A stretch of DNA of 64,000 nucleotides, taken from the NCBI GenBank assembly GCA_963771595.1, contig CAVYUC010000012.1:434001-498000 (forward strand). The letters are read 5' to 3'. The notes below the pieces were generated by a model. That model made no database searches. It was not told where the DNA came from and saw only the letters and a program-made list of their open reading frames with translations. Made by a program: the position numbers and the translations under genes. This DNA is from CAVYUC01 sp963771595. Lineage in GTDB: Bacteria > Bacteroidota > Bacteroidia > Bacteroidales > Prolixibacteraceae. This document shows, in pieces, positions 18,692-27,090 of this stretch (the stretch's first letter is position 1; each line of letters opens with the position of its first letter).

Positions 18692-20647
18692 TCAGACGGT
18701 AATATAAGGTGCAATATTACGGTTGATTTCGATGCGGTTAAATATGGAACGCATGATGCGGTTGTATAATTCATCTTTCAAAAAGGCATCTTCAATTCCT
18801 TCATCAATATTCGGATTATCATTGATTTCGATGACATACACCTCGCCGTTAATCATTTTCAAATCAACGCCATAAAGTCCGTCGCCAATTAATGAAGCGG
18901 CTTTTAAGGCTGTTTTGATTACAATTTCCGGAACATTTTCAACAGGCATGGTTTCCGATTCGCCCCAGTTTTCTTTGTTTTCGGTGCTCCAGTTATAAAT
19001 CTGCCAGTGATCTTTAGCCATATAATATTTGCAGGCATAAAGCGGGGCCTGATCCAAAACACCAATTCTCCAGTCGTATTCCGAAGGCATGAATTCCTGT
19101 GCAATGACCAAATCCGATAAACGGAATAGTTTTTTCAGTGAAGCATTCAGCTCATCCATATCATTCACTTTTTCAACGCCCAGCGAAAAAGCACTGTCGG
19201 GTTGTTTTAATACCAGAGGAAAAGTAAGATTTATAGGATTCGATTTCCAGTAATTCGATTTTGAAAGAACGCGTGTTGCAGGTGTTTTTATTTTGTTTTG
19301 CCTTAACCGCTCATTCTGAAAAATTTTGTTGGAGCAACGCATAATCGACCACGGATCGTCAATAACCACAAGACCTTCGGCATAAGCAGTGCGTGAAAAC
19401 TGGTAAGTATGATCGTTTACGCTTGTGGTTTCGCGGATGAAAAGAGCATCGAATTCCGAAAGCTGGTTAAAATCGTCTTTCGTAATAAATTCAATATAAA
19501 ATCCTGCTTTTTCTGCAGCCTTTTTAAAATTCTGCAAAGCGTCCGAATCCGATGGAGGATTTTTTTCCTTCGGGTTTACCAGGATGGCCAAATCATATTT
19601 ATAGTTTTTAAAACGTGGCCGGCTAAACCGTTTTTTCGAGAAATAATCGCGTGCAAATTCCTGTATCTTTTCCATATGATCAGGATTCACTTTTTTCAAA
19701 CTTAGCGGGATCACTTTTTGCACCAGCCACTTTTCCGTTTTTGTGAAATCGATTTGCAGCAGTGGCGCTTCAAAAAGGTGATAAAGTTTTTGTGCCAGCA
19801 GGCTGAATTTAGGATCGACCGATTTCCCAAAATAAATAAAAAGGCTCACCTTATTTCCATCTACCTGTTTCAGGCTTTTCTGGATATTGTCTTCAATATA
19901 TCCCGAAAGTGATCGAATCAACGAGAGGCTCGAAAAATCGCGCAGAGTGGTAACGTTGGGGATAACCCGGTGATCGCGTGCAGCCGCCAGCAGCGATACA
20001 TAATATCCCATTTTTTGGTACTGGTACGAATTGCTGAGGTTGAAAATCCTGACATTTTTCAACGATTGAAACTCAGGATCAGTCATATAACTGCGCGATG
20101 AAACTACTTTTACTCCTTCAATTTCCAGGTTCCAGCTTTTTGGATTTCTAACAATGATAATATTTGAAATGGATTGTTTATCGCTGCTTTCGTCAAGGTG
20201 TAAAATCATGCGAAGGCCATCTTCTTTTTTTGAATAATATTCCGGCAACTCCTCTGTAATTTTAAATCCGGCATTTTTATAGTACTGAATAAGCCGGGAA
20301 TCAGATTTGCTGGCCTCCAGTGAAACACGTTCAAATTTGCCGGCGCGGCCGATATTAACAATTTGTTCGAGGAGGTATTTTCCAATGCCATTGCCCTGGA
20401 ATTGAGGTGAGACAGCAATAGAAAATAGCCGCAGGGTTTTTGGGTACAAAAAGAGCGTAGCCGATCCCACTTTTTTCGTCTCCTTATGATCAGTAACTTC
20501 AGCAATAATCACATGCTGAAAAGGGCTGGAAATGCTGTAACGAATGGCTCTCCGGGTGCTTTGCTGAAATTTTGGGAAACAATCATTTTCCAGTTTTTCC
20601 AGAAAATCAAGGTCTCCTGTCGATGATTTTCTAATGGTAACTTTCAT
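18692..20647 (-). CDS. GNAT acetyltransferase / RimK-like ATP-grasp ligase fusion
   Basis: The protein has 651 residues in three parts. Residues 1-155 are a GNAT acetyltransferase with the acetyl-CoA loop QFQGNGIGKYLLEQ. Residues about 165-330 look like the RimK-like ATP-grasp N-terminal (RLAN) domain (KMGYYVSLLAAARDHRVIPN). Residues about 365-640 are an ATP-grasp domain with nucleotide-binding PLVLKQPDSAFSLGV and the metal-binding GVDLKMINGEVYVIEINDNP. ATP-grasp RimK relatives join amino acids by peptide bonds through acyl phosphates. GNAT plus ATP-grasp fusions are known for N-acetylglutaminylglutamine osmolytes, which suggests an N-acetylated peptide product here. The true product is unknown. 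No SusCD or transporter is adjacent. Confidence 0.85.
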   Translation of the reverse strand: MKVTIRKSSTGDLDFLEKLENDCFPKFQQSTRRAIRYSISSPFQHVIIAEVTDHKETKKVGSATLFLYPKTLRLFSIAVSPQFQGNGIGKYLLEQIVNIGRAGKFERVSLEASKSDSRLIQYYKNAGFKITEELPEYYSKKEDGLRMILHLDESSDKQSISNIIIVRNPKSWNLEIEGVKVVSSRSYMTDPEFQSLKNVRIFNLSNSYQYQKMGYYVSLLAAARDHRVIPNVTTLRDFSSLSLIRSLSGYIEDNIQKSLKQVDGNKVSLFIYFGKSVDPKFSLLAQKLYHLFEAPLLQIDFTKTEKWLVQKVIPLSLKKVNPDHMEKIQEFARDYFSKKRFSRPRFKNYKYDLAILVNPKEKNPPSDSDALQNFKKAAEKAGFYIEFITKDDFNQLSEFDALFIRETTSVNDHTYQFSRTAYAEGLVVIDDPWSIMRCSNKIFQNERLRQNKIKTPATRVLSKSNYWKSNPINLTFPLVLKQPDSAFSLGVEKVNDMDELNASLKKLFRLSDLVIAQEFMPSEYDWRIGVLDQAPLYACKYYMAKDHWQIYNWSTENKENWGESETMPVENVPEIVIKTALKAASLIGDGLYGVDLKMINGEVYVIEINDNPNIDEGIEDAFLKDELYNRIMRSIFNRIEINRNIAPYITV

Positions 20648-20963
20648 GGGTACAGATTAATTCGAAATAATTGAGTGTGTAACAATATCGGGGCAAGGAA
20701 ATTTCCCTGTTAAAAACAGAAACAATTTTATTCAGAATGCTCACTTTTTTCAACTTAAACGATAAAACCGGTTATTTCCTTTTATAATTAATACAGTTAA
20801 AAACATGACCCAAATGTAAATGTTTTTTTAATAGATTATTTATTTGAAGAAAAAAAAATATAATTACTTAAGCATTTGAAAATCAGCTATCGGCACATGT
20901 TTAAAAACAGAAATATTTTCTATTATCAGGGAATAAAGGTTTAACTTTTCACAATTGAAATTA
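20648..20963. other. Intergenic region, no gene seen
   Basis: About 316 AT-rich bases lie between two minus-strand genes. Apart from a short palindrome (GGAAATTTCC, near 20698) I see no gene, tRNA or clear promoter motif. It probably carries the promoter of the GNAT/ATP-grasp fusion. Confidence 0.4.
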
Positions 20964-21515
20964 TTAAAGGGAAAAAACAAAATCCTCCTGCTTTTTTCTT
21001 GTGCGAGGTTGTTTTTCGCGTTCCTGTAAACTTTCGGGAAGTTGTTCAATTGTCCCCGGGAAACCAACAGCCATGCATGTTACCGGTTCATATTCATTCG
21101 AATCAAGTTTCAGGTAATCTGTAGCTTTTTCTTTGTCGAAACCTCCCATTTGATGGATTTGCATGCCCATCTCAGAAGCCTGAATGGCCATGGAAACATT
21201 GGCAGCTCCAATATCGTGCAGTGCTTTGCCATTGGGACGATTTTTATAGTCAAGGTTTTTTTTCATCACCGAAATCATAAGTACCTGTGCATTTTTCGCC
21301 CAATCCGGATTTATTCCGGTTAAAATATTTACCACATCCTGAAATTTATTTCTGTTTTCCCGCCGGACATAAAAATAATTCCAGGGTTGTGCGTTTCGTG
21401 AAGATGGTGCCCATCGTGCCGCTTCAAAGAGCAATTCAAGCATTTCTTGTGTAACAGGTTTGTCAGAAAATGACCGCGGACTCCAACGTTCTTTTATTGC
21501 TTTGTTTAACTGCAT
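20964..21515 (-). CDS. Nitroreductase-family flavoprotein
   Basis: The protein has about 183 residues when started at the ATG at 21515 (MQLNKAIKERWSPRSF). The longer start at 21584 adds 23 residues with no family match, so I reject it. The FMN-binding RWSPRSF, the following AARWAPSSRNAQPWNY, and the C-terminal ITVGFPG-like CMAVGFPG are typical of the NfsA/NfsB nitroreductase superfamily. These FMN-dependent dimers use NAD(P)H to reduce nitro groups, quinones or other acceptors. The physiological substrate is not apparent, and no partner gene is adjacent. Confidence 0.9.
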   Translation of the reverse strand: MQLNKAIKERWSPRSFSDKPVTQEMLELLFEAARWAPSSRNAQPWNYFYVRRENRNKFQDVVNILTGINPDWAKNAQVLMISVMKKNLDYKNRPNGKALHDIGAANVSMAIQASEMGMQIHQMGGFDKEKATDYLKLDSNEYEPVTCMAVGFPGTIEQLPESLQEREKQPRTRKKQEDFVFSL

Positions 21516-21688
21516 GTTTCTGCTGTATTTACTGAGGTTAACAAACAGGAAATAATATAGTTTTTGGTAATTCTCAATAATCATAACTGCTGTTTACCAT
21601 TAGCAGACATTCAGCCAGATATAAATTTTGCTTTTTGAATAATGTGATATAACAGGTTTATCCTAAAAGTAAATTATTGAAAATGTAT

Positions 21689-21696
21689 TACCTTTG
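21689..21696 (+). promoter_or_regulatory. Candidate -7 element (TACCTTTG) for the 21721 lipoprotein gene
   Basis: TACCTTTG fits the Bacteroidota -7 consensus TAnnTTTG, 25 bp before the start codon. It is overlapped by the palindrome TTACC-TTT-GGTAA, a possible operator. No convincing -33 TTG lies at the usual distance. Confidence 0.35.
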
Positions 21697-21720
21697 GTAA
21701 GGTAATTAAAAAACCAATCT

Positions 21721-22944
21721 ATGAAAAAGATTAACCTTTACGGCAAAATGTTATTGGTGGCAGCATGTCTTTTTTGCTACTCCTGTCAAAAAGATGATGT
21801 TCCTGAAGAATCAGGGGAAGAACTTATTCGGACAGATATTTCCGGTGTTGTTCAAAAAGGACCATTTAATGTTGGAACGACAGTTTCAATGTCAGAGCTG
21901 AATGAAGATTTATCTCAAACGGGTAAAACCTTTATTACTCAAATTAATTCAGATGACGGATTTTTTGAATTTAAGGGAATTCAGCTGTTCAATCCCATAG
22001 TTGAAGTAAAGGCTGATGGATTTTATTTTGATGAAATCAAAGGTACAAATTCAAATGCAAGGCTTACTTTAAACGCAATTGCAGATGTTACGGATAAAAC
22101 TACCTTAAATGTAAATGTGCTTACCCATTTGGAAAAACCGCGGGTAGAATTCCTTTTGGAAAATGGATATGTATTCAGTGAAGCAAAAACAAAGGCTAAA
22201 CAGGAAGTATTCAATATATTTTATTTTCAGGATGATGCTACAGATACAGTTGCCTCCGACCTGCTGGATATAACAAAACCCGGCGTTGAAAATGCATGTC
22301 TTCTTGCATTGTCTGCAATTGTCCAGGGATACCGGAATGTGGCTGATGTATCTGAACTGCTTACTTATATTGCCAATGATTTAAAAGTGGACGGAACTCT
22401 TGACGATAATGAATTACAAACAGATTTGATTAGTCATGCACGAATTATTGATACAGCCAGGGTAATACAAAATGTAAGTGACAAATACAATGGTTTTGGA
22501 ATGTCAGTTCAAGTTCCGGATTTTGGGAAATACCTGCAACAATTTATTCACACTTCACCTTATGTCCCCGTTAATTTAATCGATTATCCGGAGCAAACCC
22601 CGAAAGGGCTTAACATTCTTAATGAGAATAATTCAATCTTTAACAGCGGAATGGAAACCAACTACTCAATGTCTGCTAAAACGTTTCCCGGAATTCCCCT
22701 TAAAATCGAGTTATCGGTAATTGAAGGTGAGCTTAACGGAACTGCCGGATGGGCATTTCAGGCTGATAAAATTAATTGGGATGTTCCGGTTTATAATTTT
22801 AGCAGCCACAAACAGACTTTTGAACTAATAAATGAAGAGCAGCCATCTGATCTTAAAATCATATTTTTTTCAGGGAATGTAAAAATTCAGATTAAATATA
22901 TTGAAGGCACAAGGGAACGGACAAGAATTATCACAATAATTTGA
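21721..22944 (+). CDS. Hypothetical outer-membrane-type lipoprotein
   Basis: The protein has 407 residues with a clear lipoprotein signal (Cys22 in CLFCYSC). After an acidic stretch it has a beta-rich domain (about 35-120) beginning ISGVVQKGPFNVGTTVSMSEL that resembles carboxypeptidase-regulatory-like modules in rhythm. A helical central region follows (about 120-260, with LENGYVFSEAKTKAKQEVF), then a beta-rich C-terminus. I do not recognise a named family with certainty. It stands alone between a candidate promoter and a bidirectional terminator, so it is probably monocistronic. Confidence 0.85.
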   Translation: MKKINLYGKMLLVAACLFCYSCQKDDVPEESGEELIRTDISGVVQKGPFNVGTTVSMSELNEDLSQTGKTFITQINSDDGFFEFKGIQLFNPIVEVKADGFYFDEIKGTNSNARLTLNAIADVTDKTTLNVNVLTHLEKPRVEFLLENGYVFSEAKTKAKQEVFNIFYFQDDATDTVASDLLDITKPGVENACLLALSAIVQGYRNVADVSELLTYIANDLKVDGTLDDNELQTDLISHARIIDTARVIQNVSDKYNGFGMSVQVPDFGKYLQQFIHTSPYVPVNLIDYPEQTPKGLNILNENNSIFNSGMETNYSMSAKTFPGIPLKIELSVIEGELNGTAGWAFQADKINWDVPVYNFSSHKQTFELINEEQPSDLKIIFFSGNVKIQIKYIEGTRERTRIITII

Positions 22945-22994
22945 GTTTGATTCTTTCCGAAAGAGTAAAATATTACTTTTAAAAATGAGATTAT

Positions 22995-23032
22995 AAAAAA
23001 AGAGGCTGTCCGGAAAGACAGCCTCTTTTTTT
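22995..23032. terminator. Bidirectional terminator between the lipoprotein gene and citrate synthase
   Basis: A 16-bp perfect inverted repeat (22995-23010 and 23017-23032) surrounds a 6-base loop. It has seven A residues on the left and seven T on the right, so it ends both the plus-strand lipoprotein transcript and the minus-strand TCA operon. Confidence 0.92.
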
Positions 23033-23042
23033 ATAGTCATAA

Positions 23043-24368
23043 TTAACAACCTTCAATATTATCTTTTCCGTATGCCTGTTCGTGAAACCAGCTTAGCGGA
23101 TGCGAAGTTGGACGCTCAATTGGCATTCCGTAAATACGGTCATTGATAAGTGAGGCTAATACCCCCAGTGCCCGTGATACTCCAAACATAACGGTATAGA
23201 AGGTATATTCCTTGATTCCGTAATGATACAAAAGTGAACCACTGTATGCATCAACATTTGGCCATGGGTTTTTAATTTTACCAATTTCTGAAAGTATAGG
23301 CGGAACGATGCGGTACAACTGATTGGCCAGGTTAACCATTGGATCGTCCTTGATGTATTTATTGGCAAATTCCTGCTGTGCAGTAAAGCGTGGATCTGTT
23401 TTACGCAGTACAGCATGTCCGTATCCCGGAATTACACGGCCTTCTTCCAGCGTTAATTTGATATAATCAGCGACCTGTTTATCCGTTGGAGTTTCCGTAT
23501 CCAGATATTCCAGCATTTCAAACATCCAGTGAATTACATCCTGGTTAGCAAAACCGTGCAACGGACCGGCAAGACCTGTCATTGCCGCACCATAGGCATA
23601 GTAAGGATTGCTTAAAGCAGAACTAACCAAATGCGCAGTATGTGCAGATACATTTCCACCTTCATGATCAGCATGAATTACCATATACAAACGGAACAAC
23701 CGGCGGATATCTTCTGAATCGAAACCCATCATATGAGCGAGATTTCCTGCCCAGTCCAGCCGCGGATTGGGTTCGATATGATTATCGTTGTGGAAATTTT
23801 TCCGGTAAATATAAGCTGCTATGTGTGGTAAACGTGCAATAAGGTTCATCACGTCTTCGTATGTTGCATCCCAGTAAAATTTCTTGTTCACTCCGGCGCG
23901 GTATGCTTTCTGGAAGATTGATTCTGTGGCCATTGAAATAATCGCAGCACTGAACTGCGTCATCGGCTTCGAATTTTTCGGCATCGCATCAATTACATCA
24001 AAAACATGCTGCGGCACATGCGCACGGGTGGCCCAGTCTTTTGAAATATTGGTAACATCCTCCTCTGAAGGAATTTCGCCGATTAACATCAGGTAGAACA
24101 ATCCTTCAGGAAGAGGTTCTCCCCCTGGATTTATCCGCGGGAGTTTTTCCTGCAACTCAGGAATTGAATATCCTTTAAAACGGATACCTTCTTCCGGATC
24201 GAGTTTTGAAGTGTCGGTAACCAGCAGCGGAATTCCCTTCATGCCTGTAAGCACCTGACCAATTGTTATCTGACCAATTACCTTGTCGGAATGCTCATTT
24301 TTAATTTTCTGATATTCTTTAGAGCATTTGCTCGCTTTTTGAAAAAACCTGTACTTAATGTATTCCAT
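23043..24368 (-). CDS. gltA: Citrate synthase, eukaryotic (mitochondrial) type
   Basis: The protein has 441 residues. It forms citrate from oxaloacetate and acetyl-CoA. The active-site segments are present: HADHEGGNVSAHT, the PLHGFANQDV His loop, and PGYGHAVLRKTDPRFT. The Asp of the catalytic triad lies in the C-terminal NVDAYSGSLLYHYGI. Length and the N-terminal GLFYLMLIGEIPSEEDV region match the mitochondrial-type enzyme, not the E. coli GltA type, so NADH allostery of the E. coli kind is unlikely. It is the last gene of the aconitase-IDH-IDH-citrate synthase operon (36-bp gap), ending at the bidirectional terminator. Confidence 0.97.
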   Translation of the reverse strand: MEYIKYRFFQKASKCSKEYQKIKNEHSDKVIGQITIGQVLTGMKGIPLLVTDTSKLDPEEGIRFKGYSIPELQEKLPRINPGGEPLPEGLFYLMLIGEIPSEEDVTNISKDWATRAHVPQHVFDVIDAMPKNSKPMTQFSAAIISMATESIFQKAYRAGVNKKFYWDATYEDVMNLIARLPHIAAYIYRKNFHNDNHIEPNPRLDWAGNLAHMMGFDSEDIRRLFRLYMVIHADHEGGNVSAHTAHLVSSALSNPYYAYGAAMTGLAGPLHGFANQDVIHWMFEMLEYLDTETPTDKQVADYIKLTLEEGRVIPGYGHAVLRKTDPRFTAQQEFANKYIKDDPMVNLANQLYRIVPPILSEIGKIKNPWPNVDAYSGSLLYHYGIKEYTFYTVMFGVSRALGVLASLINDRIYGMPIERPTSHPLSWFHEQAYGKDNIEGC

Positions 24369-24404
24369 TTCTTTATAATTTATATTTTTGATTTTTAAAG
24401 GTAA

Positions 24405-25670
24405 TTAATGCATGTTCTTAATAATTTCGTCAGCAAACTCAGCTGTCGAAAGAAGAGTTGCACCTTCCATTTGTGCATATAAATCGGATGTAACTTTTCT
24501 CTTTGCAAATACATGTTCCAGGGCATCGTAAACATGTTCAGCAGCTTGATTCCAGCCAATATATTCAAGCAACATGGCCGCAGAAAGTATCAATGAACCG
24601 GGATTTGCTTTTCCTGTTCCGGCAATATCTGGCGCTGTTCCGTGTGTGGCCTCAAATATGGCATATCCGTTCAGGTAATTAATATTAGCTCCCGGTGCAA
24701 TACCAATTCCGCCAACCATGGCTGCCAACTGGTCGGAAATGTAATCCCCATTGAGGTTCATTGTTGCAATTACCGAATGATCGTATGGCCGCAGGAGTGA
24801 GTCCTGCAGGAATGCATCAGTAATTACATCTTTGATAATTACTTTTCCGGTTTTTTTTGCTTCATCAAGTGCTTTATCAGCATCCAGTTGCCCTTTCGTG
24901 TTTTTCAGGTTTTCATATTGCCGCCAGGTGAATGTTTGACTGCCGAATTCAGCTTCTGCAAGATTATATCCCCAGATTTTAAAAGCACCTTCTGTGTACT
25001 TCATAATATTGCCTTTATGAACAAGGGTTACAGAAGGTAAATTCCGCTGAACGGCATATTTTATGGCAGCTCTTATTAATCGTTCAGAGCCTTCTTTTGA
25101 AACAGGTTTAATTCCAAACGATGAAGATTCAGGAAAACGGATTTTATCCACACCCATTTCCCCGATTAAAAAATCCTTTAGTTTATTGGCATTTACTTCG
25201 CCGGCCATATATTCAATTCCCGCATAAATATCTTCAGTATTTTCGCGAAAAATGTGCATATCAACCAGCGACGGATAACGAATGGGCGAGGGGACGCCTT
25301 TAAACCAGCGCACCGGGCGCAGGCAAACAAACAAATCGAGTGTTTGACGCAGCGCCACATTCAGCGAACGGATTCCTTCGCCCACCGGTGTTTGCAACGG
25401 CCCTTTTATACCGATTAAATGTTCCTTAAAAGCATCTATTGTTTCTTCAGGAAGGTAGTTTCCGGTTTTGCGAAAGGCTTTTTCTCCGGCCAGAACTTCC
25501 TGCCATTCGATTTTTTTTGATCCGCCAAAAGCTTTATTTACAGCGGCATCGATAACTTTTTGCGAAGGCAGCGTAATATCCTTTCCAATCCCATCACCTT
25601 CTATGAATGGTACTACAGGATGATCGGAAACTACCAGCTGCCCGTTTAATATTTTCGTTTTATCTGTCAT
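24405..25670 (-). CDS. icd: Isocitrate dehydrogenase, type I, predicted NAD-dependent
   Basis: The protein has 421 residues and is homologous to E. coli Icd. The phosphorylation/substrate loop GIRSLNVALRQ and IFRENTEDIYAGIEY are conserved, as is FEATHGTAP. The cofactor pocket, however, reads HGTAPDIAGTGKANPG. By E. coli numbering this gives Asp344, Ile345 and Ala351 in place of Lys, Tyr and Val. Later, VTSDLYAQM puts Ser at 391 and Ala at 395 in place of Tyr and Arg. This is the classic NAD signature. The enzyme therefore probably makes NADH while its upstream neighbour makes NADPH. It is 56 bp after the type II gene. Confidence 0.94.
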   Translation of the reverse strand: MTDKTKILNGQLVVSDHPVVPFIEGDGIGKDITLPSQKVIDAAVNKAFGGSKKIEWQEVLAGEKAFRKTGNYLPEETIDAFKEHLIGIKGPLQTPVGEGIRSLNVALRQTLDLFVCLRPVRWFKGVPSPIRYPSLVDMHIFRENTEDIYAGIEYMAGEVNANKLKDFLIGEMGVDKIRFPESSSFGIKPVSKEGSERLIRAAIKYAVQRNLPSVTLVHKGNIMKYTEGAFKIWGYNLAEAEFGSQTFTWRQYENLKNTKGQLDADKALDEAKKTGKVIIKDVITDAFLQDSLLRPYDHSVIATMNLNGDYISDQLAAMVGGIGIAPGANINYLNGYAIFEATHGTAPDIAGTGKANPGSLILSAAMLLEYIGWNQAAEHVYDALEHVFAKRKVTSDLYAQMEGATLLSTAEFADEIIKNMH

Positions 25671-25726
25671 CGATTTTTCTGTTAAGCCTAAAATAATGAA
25701 ATTCTTTGGTTTGACTTAAAAATCTG

Positions 25727-26953
25727 CTAATTTAATTTTATTCTGAGATTATCATTCAAAGCTTCCAGAAATCCTTCAGTGGTGAGATAATGTTCTTCCT
25801 TTAAATCTTTACCATGAATAATCAAAGCTAAATCCTTTGTCATTTTACCCGATTCAACGGTTTCAATACACACTTGTTCAAGGGTATTGGCAAAATTTAT
25901 CAGTTCCTGGTTATCATCAAGACGGCCGCGGAATTCCAACCCTCTTGTCCAGGCAAAAATAGATGCTATTGGATTGGTGGAAGTCGGATTTCCCTGTTGA
26001 TGTTGTCTGAAATGGCGTGTTACAGTACCATGTGCAGCTTCTGCTTCCATCGTTTTTCCATCGGCTGTTATTAGTGTCGATGTCATTAATCCAAGTGACC
26101 CAAATCCTTGAGCCACCGTGTCACTTTGTACATCGCCATCGTAATTTTTGCACGCCCACACATATCCGCCTTCCCATTTCATGGCAGCTGCAACCATGTC
26201 GTCTATCAAACGGTGTTCGTAAGTAATGCCAAGTTCCGCAAACTTTTCTTTGTATTCATTCTCGTAAATTTCTTCAAAAATATCCTTAAACCGTCCGTCA
26301 TATTTCTTCAGAATGGTATTTTTTGTTGACATGTACAACGGCCATTCTTTCAAAATCGCTTGGTTCATACATGCACGGGCAAAACCACGAATTGATTCGT
26401 CGGTATTGTACATGGCCATTGCCACTCCGTCGCCTTCAAAATCGTAAACATTGAATGATGACGGTTCACGGCCATCTTCGGGAGTAAAAATGATGGTAAG
26501 TTTTCCTTTTCCTTTTGTAACAAAATCGGTGGCGCGGTATTGGTCACCAAAAGCATGACGGCCGATGCAGATCGGTTTCTTCCATCCGGGAACCAGACGT
26601 GGAATATTTTTGATAAGAATGGGTTCGCGGAAAACGGTTCCTCCAAGGATGTTCCGGATAGTTCCGTTTGGCGATTTCCACATGTGTTTTAATCCGAATT
26701 CTTTCACCCTGACTTCATCGGGTGTGATGGTGGCGCATTTTACGCCAACTCCGTATTTTTTAATTGCAATTGCCGAATCAATGGTTACCTGATCATCGGT
26801 AGCATCGCGGTTTTCCATTCCCAAATCGTAATATTTTAAATCGATATCGAGATATGGCAAGATTAATTTTTGTTTAATAAAATCCCAGATTACCCGCGTC
26901 ATTTCGTCGCCATCGAGCTCTACAACCGGGTTTTGTACTTTGATCTTCTGCAT
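25727..26953 (-). CDS. Isocitrate dehydrogenase, type II (eukaryote-like), NADP-dependent
   Basis: The protein has 408 residues and closely resembles eukaryotic IDH1/IDH2: VVELDGDEMTRVIW near the start, CATITPDEVRVKEF, KSPNGTIRNILGGTVFREP, and KNYDGDVQSDTVAQGFGS. The cofactor loop HGTVTRHFRQHQQG retains the Arg-His pair that contacts the 2'-phosphate of NADP in human IDH1 (Arg314-His315). It oxidatively decarboxylates isocitrate to 2-oxoglutarate, producing NADPH. It lies between the aconitase gene (137-bp gap) and the type I gene, so both isozymes are in one operon. Confidence 0.95.
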   Translation of the reverse strand: MQKIKVQNPVVELDGDEMTRVIWDFIKQKLILPYLDIDLKYYDLGMENRDATDDQVTIDSAIAIKKYGVGVKCATITPDEVRVKEFGLKHMWKSPNGTIRNILGGTVFREPILIKNIPRLVPGWKKPICIGRHAFGDQYRATDFVTKGKGKLTIIFTPEDGREPSSFNVYDFEGDGVAMAMYNTDESIRGFARACMNQAILKEWPLYMSTKNTILKKYDGRFKDIFEEIYENEYKEKFAELGITYEHRLIDDMVAAAMKWEGGYVWACKNYDGDVQSDTVAQGFGSLGLMTSTLITADGKTMEAEAAHGTVTRHFRQHQQGNPTSTNPIASIFAWTRGLEFRGRLDDNQELINFANTLEQVCIETVESGKMTKDLALIIHGKDLKEEHYLTTEGFLEALNDNLRIKLN

Positions 26954-27023
26954 GTTAACTATTTTTTATTTGTTTATGTTTTATGATGAACCGGTAACCA
27001 ATATTTTACCCGCTGCATCTTTT

Positions 27024-27041
27024 AATTAATGCACATTAATT
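27024..27041. promoter_or_regulatory. Perfect 18-bp palindrome in the aconitase-IDH gap
   Basis: AATTAATG-CA-CATTAATT lies in the 137-bp space between the aconitase stop and the type II IDH start on the minus strand. The 2-base centre cannot form a normal RNA loop, so a protein-binding site is more likely than a terminator. No regulator is known for it. Confidence 0.3.
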
Positions 27042-27090
27042 TTGTACGAATGAATCCCTTGGAACAAATCGCAATAAATTACAGTTGAAA

